Source of the DNA: Lewinellaceae bacterium
Lineage (GTDB): Bacteria > Bacteroidota > Bacteroidia > Chitinophagales > Saprospiraceae
Reading direction: 5' to 3'
DNA length: 45,016 nucleotides
Assembly: GCA_024644235.1 (NCBI GenBank)
Contig: JAHELJ010000031.1
Location: 1 to 45,016 of the forward strand
Below, one piece after another: positions 27,090 through 36,793 of the stretch. Both the position numbers and the translations under genes were made by a program. The notes beneath the pieces were generated by a model that searched no databases, was not told the origin of the DNA, and saw only the letters and a program-made list of their open reading frames with translations. Each line of letters opens with the position of its first letter. Within the stretch, counting starts at the first letter, position 1.

Positions 27090-27542
27090 TTACCATTCCA
27101 TGTCATCTTCTGTCTCTACACTCTTTTGGTCATCCCCACTCTCTTCTACCACTTCTTCGTCTTGACTGCCCGCATCTGTGCTACCTGAATCATCTGGACT
27201 CTGCTCGGCACTTTCACTTGCTTCCAAGGCACGTTTTTCCTCCCATTCCTGATTTCTTCTCGTGTACTCATCGTAGTCGTAATCAGGCATTAGTTCTGTT
27301 TTGACGTGATCAATCGTCTCTTGCAAACCATCGGCAAAACGATTAAAATCCTCCTTGTAAAGGAAAATTTTGTGTCTTTCATAACCCTCACCGTTAAATC
27401 GCTTGGTACTTTCAGTCAGGGTAATATAAAAATCGTCTCCCTTCGTTTTGCGAACATCAAAAAAATACGTTCTTCGCTTGCCGGCCCGGACCCTGTGTGA
27501 GAAAACACTCTCCTGCCTCCTGTTACTATGCTCGTTCTCCAC
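27090..27542 (-). CDS. PUR-alpha-like nucleic-acid-binding protein (DUF3276)
   Basis: 150 residues. Residues about 12-85 form one PUR repeat: VFSHRVRAGKRRTYFFDVRKTKGDDFYITLTESTK, then HKIFLYKEDFNRFADGLQE (given here in parts). The last 55 residues are an acidic, Ser/Asp/Glu-rich tail ending in DDMEW, likely disordered. Proteins of this family in Borrelia (BpuR) and Bacteroidota bind single-stranded DNA or RNA. A post-transcriptional or nucleoid role is inferred. It has its own promoter-like TACTTTTG and an intrinsic terminator, so it is probably a single-gene unit. Confidence 0.9.
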   Translation of the reverse strand: MENEHSNRRQESVFSHRVRAGKRRTYFFDVRKTKGDDFYITLTESTKRFNGEGYERHKIFLYKEDFNRFADGLQETIDHVKTELMPDYDYDEYTRRNQEWEEKRALEASESAEQSPDDSGSTDAGSQDEEVVEESGDDQKSVETEDDMEW

Positions 27543-27578
27543 TGCAATATTATTTCGTGAATAATGTTTTGGTCTTTA

Positions 27579-27586
27579 CAAAAGTA
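27579..27586 (-). promoter_or_regulatory. Candidate -7 element for the PUR-domain gene
   Basis: Minus-strand TACTTTTG is an exact TAnnTTTG match about 37 bases before the ATG. Upstream is a run of T and TTTG at short spacing, so the -33 element is unclear. Confidence 0.45.
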
Positions 27587-27612
27587 CTGATTTGCAAAAA
27601 AAAAGAGAGGAA

Positions 27613-29406
27613 TTACAAAGTTTTATTTTCTCCCTCCATAACTCTCTGTCTTTCATACATTCTTGCATAAAATCCATTTCTATTCATCAGGCTTTCATGG
27701 GTGCCCTCTTCCACAATTTCACCCTTTTCTAACACGATAATTTTATCAAATTGGAGCATACCGTAGATTCTGTGAGTGATGATTATCGTCGTTTTTTCCT
27801 TGAGTGCTTCGTTGAGGTATGATAAGATTTGATTCTCCGTGGTAGTGTCCACTGCACTGAGACAATCATCAAGAATCACGATTTCCGGGTCTTTGATAAA
27901 AGCTCGAGCGATCGAAATACGTTGTTTCTGTCCACCTGAAAGAGTGACTCCCCTTTCCCCTACCATGGTTTCAAACTGCTCTGGGAGCTCCATAATATCG
28001 TTGTATACTGCGGCTTTCTTTGCGTAGTATTTTGGATCCTTGCCGTTGGCTTCGCCCTGGCCAAATCGGATATTTCCTTCTACAGTGTCACTAAACAAGA
28101 ATACGTCTTGAGGAACATATCCCACTTTTTCCCTTAAATGTTCCAGATTGTGTTGTTTGATATCAAGGCCATCAATACGGATAGTACCCGAGGTAGCATC
28201 ATACATCCGAACCATAAGATCAGCGATGGTGCTCTTACCCGATCCAGTTCTGCCAACAATGGCCAGCTTATGTCCTTTCTCAAGCTGAAAAGAGATATTA
28301 CGCAGTGCCTGGATACCCGTATCGGGATAAACGAAATCTACATTCTCAAATTCAACCAATCCTTCGATGGGGGTGATTTCTTTCGTTGGGTTTGTGATCT
28401 GAGGCTCGGTTTGTAGAAAACTATTGATCCGTTCTTGCGACGCCTCGGCTTGCTGAATGATCGAGGCGATCCAGCCTATAGAGGTTACCGGCCAGGTCAG
28501 CATATTGACATAAATGACGAATTCAGCGATGTTGCCAGGAGTGATATTTCCCTTGTAGACTTGAAGACCACCAAAATAGATGGTAAGAATCGTGCTGGCA
28601 CCGATGATCAGTAGCATTACAGGAAAAAACAATGCATTAACCGAGGCTAGTTTCATGCTCTTATCCTTGTAGTCTTCACACTCTTGAGCGAAGTAGGTGC
28701 TGATATGCCGTTCGTGAGTATATGATTTAACTACTCTGATACCATTATACACCTCTTGAGCAATCGAGTTCAACTTGGCCAGCTGCCTCTGGATTACCTC
28801 GCTTTTGCGGTGAATTACTGAACTAACGAAGTAGATGGAGAGAGACAGGAAAGGTAATGGCAAAAGGCAATAGATAGACAATTCCGGACTGACCGAGAAC
28901 ATGGCGTAAATTACCATCACAAACAAGGTGGCCAGATTAATGCCATATAAAAGAGCTGGCCCTAGATACATCCGCACTTTCGAGACATCCTCGGTGATTC
29001 GGGCCATCAGATCCCCTGTCATATTTTTCTTATAAAAGGCCAGGTCTAGTCTTTCATAATGAATGAATATCTCCTTGCGCAAATCATACTCAATAAGTCG
29101 TGACATTACTATGATCGTTTGTCTCATGAAGTACATGAAAAGACCCATGATCAAAGCGAGTACTAAGACCAAGAGGGCGAAATAGAGGAGAGACCTGCCT
29201 ATAGAAGTATACACGTGCGCCTGTGCCTCAAAACCCTCGTAGAGCCGGTACATCCTGATGTTTTCATATACCAAGTCAAGTGCCTGACGAATGGCTTGAG
29301 GCTGCAGAACACGGAAGTAGTTCGATAGGGCCACAAAGACCGTCCCAAGGATAAGAAGCCACTTATATTTGACAAAATACTTGTTGAGATGACGAAGTTC
29401 CTTCAC
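27613..29406 (-). CDS. ABC exporter, fused membrane and ATPase domains (MsbA-like)
   Basis: 597 residues. Residues 1-320 form the six-helix exporter domain; residues about 350-590 are the ATPase. Walker A is GRTGSGKST, the Q loop lies in VGYVPQDVFLFSD, the signature is LSGGQKQR, and the switch His is in IITHRIYG. The Walker B region reads IVILDDCLSAVD: the catalytic Glu normally after the Walker B Asp is Asp. That pattern marks the weak site in heterodimeric exporters, yet no partner gene is adjacent. Lipid or drug export from the inner membrane is the likely role. It lies 50 bases downstream of priA on the same strand. Confidence 0.92.
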   Translation of the reverse strand: MKELRHLNKYFVKYKWLLILGTVFVALSNYFRVLQPQAIRQALDLVYENIRMYRLYEGFEAQAHVYTSIGRSLLYFALLVLVLALIMGLFMYFMRQTIIVMSRLIEYDLRKEIFIHYERLDLAFYKKNMTGDLMARITEDVSKVRMYLGPALLYGINLATLFVMVIYAMFSVSPELSIYCLLPLPFLSLSIYFVSSVIHRKSEVIQRQLAKLNSIAQEVYNGIRVVKSYTHERHISTYFAQECEDYKDKSMKLASVNALFFPVMLLIIGASTILTIYFGGLQVYKGNITPGNIAEFVIYVNMLTWPVTSIGWIASIIQQAEASQERINSFLQTEPQITNPTKEITPIEGLVEFENVDFVYPDTGIQALRNISFQLEKGHKLAIVGRTGSGKSTIADLMVRMYDATSGTIRIDGLDIKQHNLEHLREKVGYVPQDVFLFSDTVEGNIRFGQGEANGKDPKYYAKKAAVYNDIMELPEQFETMVGERGVTLSGGQKQRISIARAFIKDPEIVILDDCLSAVDTTTENQILSYLNEALKEKTTIIITHRIYGMLQFDKIIVLEKGEIVEEGTHESLMNRNGFYARMYERQRVMEGENKTL

Positions 29407-29456
29407 GGGTCAAAGATAGCATTTTAGGTCCGCCAGTCACTAAAGCTTAGAGCTGC

Positions 29457-31934
29457 CTAAGGATCAACATTTACATTGATCTTAAGGGTGGACATCTTAG
29501 CTTCTTTCCGGATTTTTAGACTGGATTCTTCAATGAGCTCTTTTGCCTTTCGAATCAGTTTGTAATCCTTCTCCAGCTTGATGGTGATTTCATTCAGATA
29601 TAAGTTGCGAATGCGTGAAATACCCGGTTTGAATGGATCAGAAACACGCTTACCCAGCGTCCCTTGAAGGAGAGTGGCGATCGACCGGGAGGCTTTGTCG
29701 CTGAGTGTGCGATCACGATGCTTGCATGTAATTCTGATTAGTCTGATAAAAGGTGGGAATCTGAAGTCTTTCCGTTCCTTAATTTCACGTTCATAGAACT
29801 TATCAAAATCATGCTGGACCACCTCGAGTATGACTGGATGACCTGTATTGTAAGCTTGAATGATTACTCTACCTTGTCTTCCCTTTCTGCCGGAACGGCC
29901 ACTTACCTGAGTCATCAATTGAAATGCCCTTTCAGTCGCTCTGAAATCCGGATAGTAAAGCAGGTGATCAGCACTTATGATACCAACAAGCCCAACTGAA
30001 TCAAAGTCCAATCCTTTGGTCACCATCTGTGTGCCGATCAATACATCGATTTGTTTGGCTTCAAATGCACCGATAATCTTGGCAAGCCTTTTTTTGCCTC
30101 TGGCTGTATCCAGGTCAAGTCTGTTAATTTTCAGCTCGGGCAACCTGATCTTTAGCTCGTCCTCAAGAAGTTCAGTACCAAATCCTTTCAAGGTCAACTC
30201 GTGATTACCGCAGGCAGGACAAACCAATACCGGTTTCTCACGATATCCGCAGAGATGGCATTGCATTTCCCGGAAATATTTGTGGTAGGTGAGTGATGTA
30301 TCGCAATTGCGGCACATGGAACTCCAACCACAGTTGGTGCAAAGCAGGAGGGGAGCAAAGCCTCGCCGGTTTTGAAATAAAATAGTCTGATAGCCGTCTT
30401 CCTTCGTTCGTTCGATAGCATCCAGTAGGGCATGGCTGAAGTAGCCCGCTTTCGGTTCTTTCTTCAGATCCACCACTTGTATTGATGGCATCTGTAATTT
30501 TCCGTATCGGTTCTTCAATCGGGTAATTTCGTATTTACCCAATGACACGTTGTAATACGATTCGAGTGAGGGTGTTGCACTTCCCAGAATGATCCGGCAA
30601 GACATCTGACGGGCCATAACCACTGCTGCATCCCGCGCCTGATACCGCGGATTGGGATCATCTTGCTTGTAGCTTGAGTCATGCTCTTCGTCTACCACGA
30701 TAAGTCCGAGATTGGGAAAAGGAAGAAATAATGCCGACCGTGCACCCAGGATGAGTTTATTTTTTTTTAGTGCCTTCTTCCAAACTTCCACCCGTTCATT
30801 TTCGTTGAGGCGCGAATGATAAACCATGAGTTGATCTCCGAAGATTTCTTGCAACCTGCCTACCAGCTGAGTGGTCAATGCGATCTCAGGAAGCAGATAA
30901 AGCGCCTGCTGGTTCTGGTTCAACACTTCCTTAATCATCTCCACATAGAGGTGAGTTTTTCCACTGCCAGTTACTCCTTGTAAAAGGAGAGGCTTCTCTA
31001 AAGGCATCGATTTCAATTTCTGAAGAGTCGATGCCTGTTCATCGCTCAATTCAATGTCATCCCTTAAATCACCATCATAATCTTCTATCCGGCTCACTAC
31101 CTGTGACCGTCGCACGATGATGCCCTTTTTTTCCAACGATTGCAGGACAGAAATACTCACATCGGCTGCCTTCAGTATCTCCTCCTGGGGGACGGCTCTC
31201 TTCGTCCGGCTCAACTGTATAATGGCAAGAAGAGCTGTCGTCTGTTTATCCCACCTTTTTATGCGATCGAAGATGTCTTGCTTGTCATCAGCTTCTTCAT
31301 AAACAGGACCAAGTTCTACCACCATGACCTCCTTTGGTTTGAACTTAGTCTTTAATTCCTCTTTGATGTAGATTACTCCATTTTCGAGCAGGTATTTTAT
31401 GATGGGATAGACTGTCTTTATCCCTAAGATGTCACGAATGCGATCGATCGACAATTCTTTTTGGATGGAAACAGCTTCTGCCACGGTTCGGTAGTGTTTG
31501 TCGAGATCAAAAATTTTTTCATCGATATCATGTCCCACAGTAACGGTAGTTTCGCTGCTCAAACGAAGCTGAGAAGGAAGGGCCGCGTGCATGACCTCAC
31601 CAATACCACAGACATAGTATTTGGCCATCCATTGCCAAAGCTCCAATTGATGGGTTAACACGATCGGGTTTTCATCCAGTACTGATATAATTGTTTTTAC
31701 CGGGTAGTCGGGTGGCTCCTTATGAATGTTCATTACGATGCCAGCATATAACTTGCTCTTGCCAAAGGGAACTTCAACTCTTTTACCGATTGTAGTCTTT
31801 TCCAGGAGATCGTTAGGCACCTCATAACTGTAGGTGTCTTTCACAGCTAGAGGAATGATCACATCTGCGTATAGCTTTCCATTCAGCTCATTTGTCAGCC
31901 CGGTAGCACTTTTAGATGTGATTTTATTAGCCAA
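29457..31934 (-). CDS. priA: Primosomal protein N', replication restart helicase
   Basis: 825 residues. An N-terminal DNA-binding part (YADVIIPLAVKDTYSYEVP, RVEVPFGKSKLYAGIV) is followed by the helicase with Walker A GVTGSGKTH, motif II DEEHD, GSATPSLESY and FQNRRGFAPLLLC. The zinc region has all eight Cys in four pairs (CTNC, CRNC, CHLC, CPAC). Motifs V-VI follow (IGTQMVTKGLDFDSV, QVSGRSGRKGRQG). It reloads the replisome at collapsed forks. The start given leaves 49 bases to the divergent Asp-box gene, enough for two promoters back to back. Confidence 0.96.
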   Translation of the reverse strand: MANKITSKSATGLTNELNGKLYADVIIPLAVKDTYSYEVPNDLLEKTTIGKRVEVPFGKSKLYAGIVMNIHKEPPDYPVKTIISVLDENPIVLTHQLELWQWMAKYYVCGIGEVMHAALPSQLRLSSETTVTVGHDIDEKIFDLDKHYRTVAEAVSIQKELSIDRIRDILGIKTVYPIIKYLLENGVIYIKEELKTKFKPKEVMVVELGPVYEEADDKQDIFDRIKRWDKQTTALLAIIQLSRTKRAVPQEEILKAADVSISVLQSLEKKGIIVRRSQVVSRIEDYDGDLRDDIELSDEQASTLQKLKSMPLEKPLLLQGVTGSGKTHLYVEMIKEVLNQNQQALYLLPEIALTTQLVGRLQEIFGDQLMVYHSRLNENERVEVWKKALKKNKLILGARSALFLPFPNLGLIVVDEEHDSSYKQDDPNPRYQARDAAVVMARQMSCRIILGSATPSLESYYNVSLGKYEITRLKNRYGKLQMPSIQVVDLKKEPKAGYFSHALLDAIERTKEDGYQTILFQNRRGFAPLLLCTNCGWSSMCRNCDTSLTYHKYFREMQCHLCGYREKPVLVCPACGNHELTLKGFGTELLEDELKIRLPELKINRLDLDTARGKKRLAKIIGAFEAKQIDVLIGTQMVTKGLDFDSVGLVGIISADHLLYYPDFRATERAFQLMTQVSGRSGRKGRQGRVIIQAYNTGHPVILEVVQHDFDKFYEREIKERKDFRFPPFIRLIRITCKHRDRTLSDKASRSIATLLQGTLGKRVSDPFKPGISRIRNLYLNEITIKLEKDYKLIRKAKELIEESSLKIRKEAKMSTLKINVNVDP

Positions 31935-31983
31935 GTCCTAATTTTTGAAGTTATCTTTAAAAATCGACACCGACCGTTTTTTG

Positions 31984-34527
31984 ATGCGATCTGTAGTCAT
32001 CCCCGTACTGCTAACTCTCCTTATAGCTTGCCAAGCTGATGCTCCCCGACAGGATGAGGCTGGCGAATATCTGAAATTCAAATCTTATCCCAGCGATCAC
32101 TTCTATTTCCAAAGAGCTTATCCTGACACATCTTTTGATATGGTGGCTATGCGAAGGGAGTTTCAGGTTTGGCAGCGCGATGAAGTTCGACTTAGTGCTA
32201 GACGCATGCAAGGCCAATGGGTATCACAGGGACCAGCCAACACTGGTGCTCGAGTGAATGCTATTGCCGTCCATCCGGCAGATCCCAGGGTAATCTACAT
32301 CGGTTTTTCAGCCGGAGGAGTTTATAAGACCAACAATTTTGGAATTACCTGGATGCCTGTCTTCGATGAATACCCTTTCTTGGCAATTGGAGACATAACC
32401 ATTGATGAAAAAGAACCTGACCACGTGTGGCTGGGAACAGGCGATCCCAATATCTCGGGTTATCCCTTCATCGGAGATGGTATTTATGAATCATTTGACG
32501 GAGGGGAGAATTGGACCAATATCGGTTTGAATGAGGTGGGCATTGTTTCAGAGATCCTTGTTGACAAGGATGATTCTGAAAAGTTATTTGTTTCCAGCAT
32601 GGGAGTACCGTTTCGGCGAGATACGAATCGAGGCATCTATCGCACACTCGATGGCGGTCTTTCTTGGGGAAAGAGCCTTTTTTTAGGAGAAGGAACTGGT
32701 GTGATTGATATGGTTATGGATCCTGACAATTCCGATGTAATCTTTGCTGCCGGCTGGGATCGGATCAGGAATTATGACGAATCCATCACTTTCGGTCTTG
32801 GCGCAAAGATCTACAAGACTGAGGATGCAGGAGTTTCCTGGGCATTGGTACAGGATGTGCTACCTCAGGATACGTTATCTAGGATAGGACTGGCGATCAG
32901 TGAATCCAATCCCGATATTGTTTGTGCCCTTTTCGTCAATAAGGACCATGATTTAGGTGCAATATACCGGTCAATGGATGGAGGACTTACCTGGCATGAA
33001 ATGCCGACAGATAGTGAAACCGGCTTGTCTTCAAGCCCTTTGGGAGGTTTTGGTTGGTATTTTGGTAAGATCAGGATTCACCCCTCCGATCCCAACCGTA
33101 TTTACATTTTGGGTGTTGACCTTTGGGAATGGTGCGAAAGCGAGGGCCAATGGAGTCGGGCTGCCCCCAGTTGGTGGACCGGCGAAGTACATGCTGACAA
33201 GCATGATCTGGCATTCATTGGTGCTGACACATTAGTTTTAGCGACGGATGGGGGATTGTATTTATCAACAGATCTGGGTGCATCCTGGGCCGATATAGAG
33301 AATATATCCACCACACAATTCTACCGGGTGGCATTCAATCCTCACCAGCCGGAACGTTATTATGGAGGGACACAGGACAATGGCACTGTTCATGGGAACG
33401 TGCAGGAGATTAATGAGTGGAAGACCATTTTTGGAGGAGATGGATTTCGACTATTATTTCATCCGGAAGACCCCCTGGTGTTTTATGTGGAAACACAAAG
33501 TGGAGGTTTCGCTGTCACCACCGATGGTGGTGGCACCTATTCCAGTGCGGTGAATGGAGTGGATGCCCAGGATAACAAGAACTGGGATCTGCCCATTCTT
33601 ATGAGTCTACATGATCCCGATATTCTCTACTATGGAACAGACAAGATCTACAGGAGTATCACAGGTGCTGAGGTTGAATTTGAGCCTATCAGCCCGGCAC
33701 TTACCGATTCCGTTATTCTGCTTGATCTCACCAGCAACCTGTCTGCCTTGAGTGAGTCACCCCTTAATAGAAACATTTTGTTTGGTGGAACCGGAGATGG
33801 AAATCTTTGGCGAAGTGTTGACTACGGTGAGAATTGGACCAATGTAAGTAGTGAGTTACCGGATCGTTATATCACATCCATTCACCAGTCAGAGCTCGAC
33901 ACTTTTACAGTTTATGTGACCCACTCCGGCTACAAGGCTGGAAGTAATCTGCCTCACGTTCACTTTTCATCTGATCTGGGTGATAGCTGGACTGACATCA
34001 GTGGCAACCTGCCTCCTTTTGCCGTAAATGATCTTTTGATCCTACCCAATAATAATGATCAAGTCCTTTTTGCTGCAAGTGATGCGGGTGTATATTTCAC
34101 GGACGATGCCGGATTGCACTGGGAGCGTTTGGGAATCAATATGCCTTATATACCCATCTATGATCTGGTCTACAATCCGGTTCTGAATCAAGTGGTGGCT
34201 GGCAGCTATGGCAAGTCGATCTTCTCTTTTGATCTCCAGCAAGTAGGGCTAAGTGGTGATCCCACAGTTGCGGTCCACGAGTCGGCCGTTGAATATTTTC
34301 GAATTTTTCCAAATCCCACAGCAGGCGATGTATGGATTACTAGCCTCTATCAAGACATCAGACCAGAACACTTCTGCATTTTCAGTCTAGATGGGAGAGA
34401 GATCGGAAGAGGACCTATGGATTCGGGTGAAAGATTGTCGCTGGAAAGCTATCCATCAGGAATCTATTTAGTTAGCATTCGAGATCAGGATGGCAACCTA
34501 TTTCAAGCATCAATCCTGAAGTGGTAG
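31984..34527 (+). CDS. Asp-box (BNR/sortilin-like) repeat protein with T9SS tail
   Basis: 847 residues from the ATG at 31984. A TTG at 31945 is in frame but would bury the signal. Residues 1-15 (MRSVVIPVLLTLLIAC) are a signal with lipobox LIAC. The body has about ten Asp-box repeats of the form S-x-D-x-G-x-x-W (YESFDGGENW, YRTLDGGLSW, YKTEDAGVSW, YRSMDGGLTW, WRSVDYGENW and others), predicting one or two beta propellers like VPS10/sialidase-type folds. The last 75 residues form a type A T9SS sorting domain (FRIFPNPTAGDVWI ... YPSGIYLVSI). It should reach the cell surface or medium. Ligand or activity unknown. Having both a lipobox and a T9SS tail is odd. Confidence 0.9.
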   Translation: MRSVVIPVLLTLLIACQADAPRQDEAGEYLKFKSYPSDHFYFQRAYPDTSFDMVAMRREFQVWQRDEVRLSARRMQGQWVSQGPANTGARVNAIAVHPADPRVIYIGFSAGGVYKTNNFGITWMPVFDEYPFLAIGDITIDEKEPDHVWLGTGDPNISGYPFIGDGIYESFDGGENWTNIGLNEVGIVSEILVDKDDSEKLFVSSMGVPFRRDTNRGIYRTLDGGLSWGKSLFLGEGTGVIDMVMDPDNSDVIFAAGWDRIRNYDESITFGLGAKIYKTEDAGVSWALVQDVLPQDTLSRIGLAISESNPDIVCALFVNKDHDLGAIYRSMDGGLTWHEMPTDSETGLSSSPLGGFGWYFGKIRIHPSDPNRIYILGVDLWEWCESEGQWSRAAPSWWTGEVHADKHDLAFIGADTLVLATDGGLYLSTDLGASWADIENISTTQFYRVAFNPHQPERYYGGTQDNGTVHGNVQEINEWKTIFGGDGFRLLFHPEDPLVFYVETQSGGFAVTTDGGGTYSSAVNGVDAQDNKNWDLPILMSLHDPDILYYGTDKIYRSITGAEVEFEPISPALTDSVILLDLTSNLSALSESPLNRNILFGGTGDGNLWRSVDYGENWTNVSSELPDRYITSIHQSELDTFTVYVTHSGYKAGSNLPHVHFSSDLGDSWTDISGNLPPFAVNDLLILPNNNDQVLFAASDAGVYFTDDAGLHWERLGINMPYIPIYDLVYNPVLNQVVAGSYGKSIFSFDLQQVGLSGDPTVAVHESAVEYFRIFPNPTAGDVWITSLYQDIRPEHFCIFSLDGREIGRGPMDSGERLSLESYPSGIYLVSIRDQDGNLFQASILKW

Positions 34528-34569
34528 GATCCCTTTTACTGTCAAGCTCGACAGCCATGCAGATACTCT

Positions 34570-34577
34570 TATATTTG
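34570..34577 (+). promoter_or_regulatory. Candidate -7 element for the surE operon
   Basis: TATATTTG matches TAnnTTTG exactly and lies 18 bases before the surE ATG, implying a very short leader. No clear TTG at -33 (CTC at the 20-base position). Confidence 0.42.
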
Positions 34578-34595
34578 TGCTGATCAATCCATGAT

Positions 34596-35384
34596 ATGAG
34601 TAAAAGACCTCTCATTTTGCTAACTAATGATGATGGTATGACCGCTCCCGGGCTTCGGGCTCTGGTTGATGCCGTTTCCAGTTTAGGTGAAATAATTGTG
34701 GTGGCACCTGACACACCTCAATCGGGCAAGGGCCACGCGATCACCATAGAGGAACCGCTACGCATTCATGAAGTAAATGTGTTTGATGGCATTGTGGCCT
34801 ATGAATGTTCTGGCACTCCGGTGGATTGTGTGAAACTCGCAAAAAACGTATTGTTGAAAGAGCGCCAACCTGATATCTGCCTGTCTGGTATAAATCACGG
34901 ATCCAACGCTTCAATCAACATCATTTATTCGGGCACCCTATCTGCTGCTATGGAGGCCTCATTGGAAGGGATTGATTCTATCGGGTTTTCGCTCTTAGAC
35001 TATTCGTTCTCAGCAAATTTTCAAGACTGCCTTCCTTATGTTACTGATATTGTCCGACACGTACTGGAGAACCCTTTAGAGTGTACAAAATTGCTAAATG
35101 TAAATATCCCGGTAGGTCAGATCAAGGGGGTAAAGATTTGCCGGCAAGCTGAAGCCCGGTGGGTGGAAGAATTTCAGGAAGGTAGTGATCCCAGAGGGGA
35201 GAAGTACTACTGGCTGACTGGTCGTTTCGAAAGTCTCGATCAGGGACCAGATGCTGATGTTACTGCGCTGCAAAACGGGTACATTTCCATCGTCCCATCT
35301 ATGCATGATCTAACTCACTATCAGGCCCTGGATTCACTCCGATCATTAGAGAAAATCGAATTGAATCGTGTATCGGAGATATAG
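34596..35384 (+). CDS. surE: 5'/3'-nucleotidase SurE
   Basis: 262 residues. N-terminal ILLTNDDGMTAPGLRAL holds the metal-binding NDDG pair; VVAPDTPQSGKGHAIT gives the conserved Ser, SGINHGSNASINIIYSGT the Asn/Gly-rich metal site, and GTLSAAMEA follows. It dephosphorylates nucleoside monophosphates, with a stationary-phase survival role in other bacteria. The length is normal. Its 3' end overlaps the next gene by 17 bases, and the trio surE - small membrane protein - lpxB looks like one operon. Confidence 0.96.
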   Translation: MSKRPLILLTNDDGMTAPGLRALVDAVSSLGEIIVVAPDTPQSGKGHAITIEEPLRIHEVNVFDGIVAYECSGTPVDCVKLAKNVLLKERQPDICLSGINHGSNASINIIYSGTLSAAMEASLEGIDSIGFSLLDYSFSANFQDCLPYVTDIVRHVLENPLECTKLLNVNIPVGQIKGVKICRQAEARWVEEFQEGSDPRGEKYYWLTGRFESLDQGPDADVTALQNGYISIVPSMHDLTHYQALDSLRSLEKIELNRVSEI

Positions 35385-35679
35385 AAAGTACGATAAGGAG
35401 CTAACCGGGGTATTGGTCGGAGCAGCATTTCCGCTGATTTGGTACTTTCTGCTCTTACAACTATTCACTGGAATGGAAGCCATGGAATGGATTCCAGCTC
35501 AGGATCCACTTTCGGATTTCCGGCAACGCACATCAGCCCTGGTTGCTATCTGTCTTAATATAGTGCCTCTTCAAATTTTCAAAGTCCAATATATGGACCG
35601 TGCTATGCGGGGGATCGTTTTCCCCACTGTTATTCTGGTCGGCTTGTGGTTGTATCTCTTCGGACATTCCGTCTGGTGA
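35368..35679 (+). CDS. Small integral-membrane protein between surE and lpxB
   Basis: 103 residues starting at a GTG at 35368 inside the end of surE. Three hydrophobic stretches (GVLVGAAFPLIWYFLLLQLF, LVAICLNIVPLQIF, VFPTVILVGLWLYLF) suggest an inner-membrane protein with a basic N terminus. No known motif is visible. It ends 1 base before the lpxB ATG, so translation is coupled. I know small membrane proteins at this place in other Bacteroidota, but not their function; involvement in lipid A synthesis is only positional inference. Confidence 0.75.
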   Translation: MYRRYRKYDKELTGVLVGAAFPLIWYFLLLQLFTGMEAMEWIPAQDPLSDFRQRTSALVAICLNIVPLQIFKVQYMDRAMRGIVFPTVILVGLWLYLFGHSVW

Positions 35680-35680
35680 C

Positions 35681-36793
35681 ATGAAGTACTACTTGATCGC
35701 GGGTGAAGCTTCAGGCGATTTGCACGGATCGAATCTGATGAAAGCATTAGCTGCCAGGGATTCTCAGGCTCAATTTCGGATGTGGGGTGGAGATCGTATG
35801 GCATCTGTAGGTGGAGAGTTGGTTCGACATTATCGTGATACTGCATACATGGGTTTTGTAGAAGTAGTATTTAACCTTCCGGATATTCTTAGAAACCTAA
35901 AGCGTTGTAAGGCTGATGTACTTGAATTCGCTCCCGACGCCTTGATCCTGATCGACTATCCCGGGTTCAATATGCGGATTGCACGGTGGGCCCATCATCG
36001 AAATATTAAGGTATTTTATTACATCGCTCCGCAGGTGTGGGCCTGGAAAGCAAAGCGGGCTAAGGAATTGAAAGAAATTGTGGATGAGTTGTATGTCATT
36101 CTTCCCTTCGAGAAGGCATTCTTTGAAAATCATGGCTTCAAGGTGAAGTATGTTGGTCATCCTCTTCTAGATGCACTGAATGATATTTCCCAGGGTGAAA
36201 AAATGTTGAAGCTGCAGAGTAAACTGGATGGAAGACCAGTACTTGCTCTTTTACCTGGCAGCCGGCTTCAGGAGATCAAAGCTGCCTTGCCCATCATGCT
36301 CGAAACCACCAGGCAGTTCGAGGATTACCAGGTGGTCATCGGTGGTTTGAAAGCTATCGAGCGGAAGGTGTATACAGATATGATCGAGAAATGGGGGACG
36401 GGTGAATTGGTTTTGGATCAAACTCATCAATTACTTTCTCATGCCAATCTAGCTGTTGTTTCTTCGGGTACCGCCACTCTCGAATCAGCGTTACTGGGAG
36501 TTCCACAGGTAGTGTGCTATAAAGGCAGTTACCTCAGTTTTCAGGTGGCCAAACGTCTAGTCAATGTTCCTTATATAAGTCTGGTCAACCTCATTTTAGA
36601 TCGGCCTCTCGTCACAGAATTGATTCAAAATGATTTTAATGTTTCGAACTTGAAGAAGGCACTAAGTCGATTAGAGGAAGACAAGAATTTGAAGACCATC
36701 GAGGCGGGATATGAAGAAATTAGGACAATGTTGAAAGATAAAGGTGCCTCCGGCAGGGTGGCCGCTGACATCCTAAACCAACTGCAAAACTAG
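35681..36793 (+). CDS. lpxB: Lipid-A-disaccharide synthase
   Basis: 370 residues from the ATG at 35681; the frame is open to 35600, but that part belongs to the upstream gene. Marks: YYLIAGEASGDLHGSNLM at the N terminus, FRMWGGDRMA, YMGFVEVV, LIDYPGFNMRIA, VFYYIAPQVWAWK, YVGHPLLD, LLPGSRLQEI, SSGTATLESALLGVPQVV. These match the GT19 glycosyltransferase that joins lipid X and UDP-diacylglucosamine. The presence of lpxB shows the organism makes lipid A. Its stop overlaps the topA stop by four bases in convergent orientation. Confidence 0.96.
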   Translation: MKYYLIAGEASGDLHGSNLMKALAARDSQAQFRMWGGDRMASVGGELVRHYRDTAYMGFVEVVFNLPDILRNLKRCKADVLEFAPDALILIDYPGFNMRIARWAHHRNIKVFYYIAPQVWAWKAKRAKELKEIVDELYVILPFEKAFFENHGFKVKYVGHPLLDALNDISQGEKMLKLQSKLDGRPVLALLPGSRLQEIKAALPIMLETTRQFEDYQVVIGGLKAIERKVYTDMIEKWGTGELVLDQTHQLLSHANLAVVSSGTATLESALLGVPQVVCYKGSYLSFQVAKRLVNVPYISLVNLILDRPLVTELIQNDFNVSNLKKALSRLEEDKNLKTIEAGYEEIRTMLKDKGASGRVAADILNQLQN

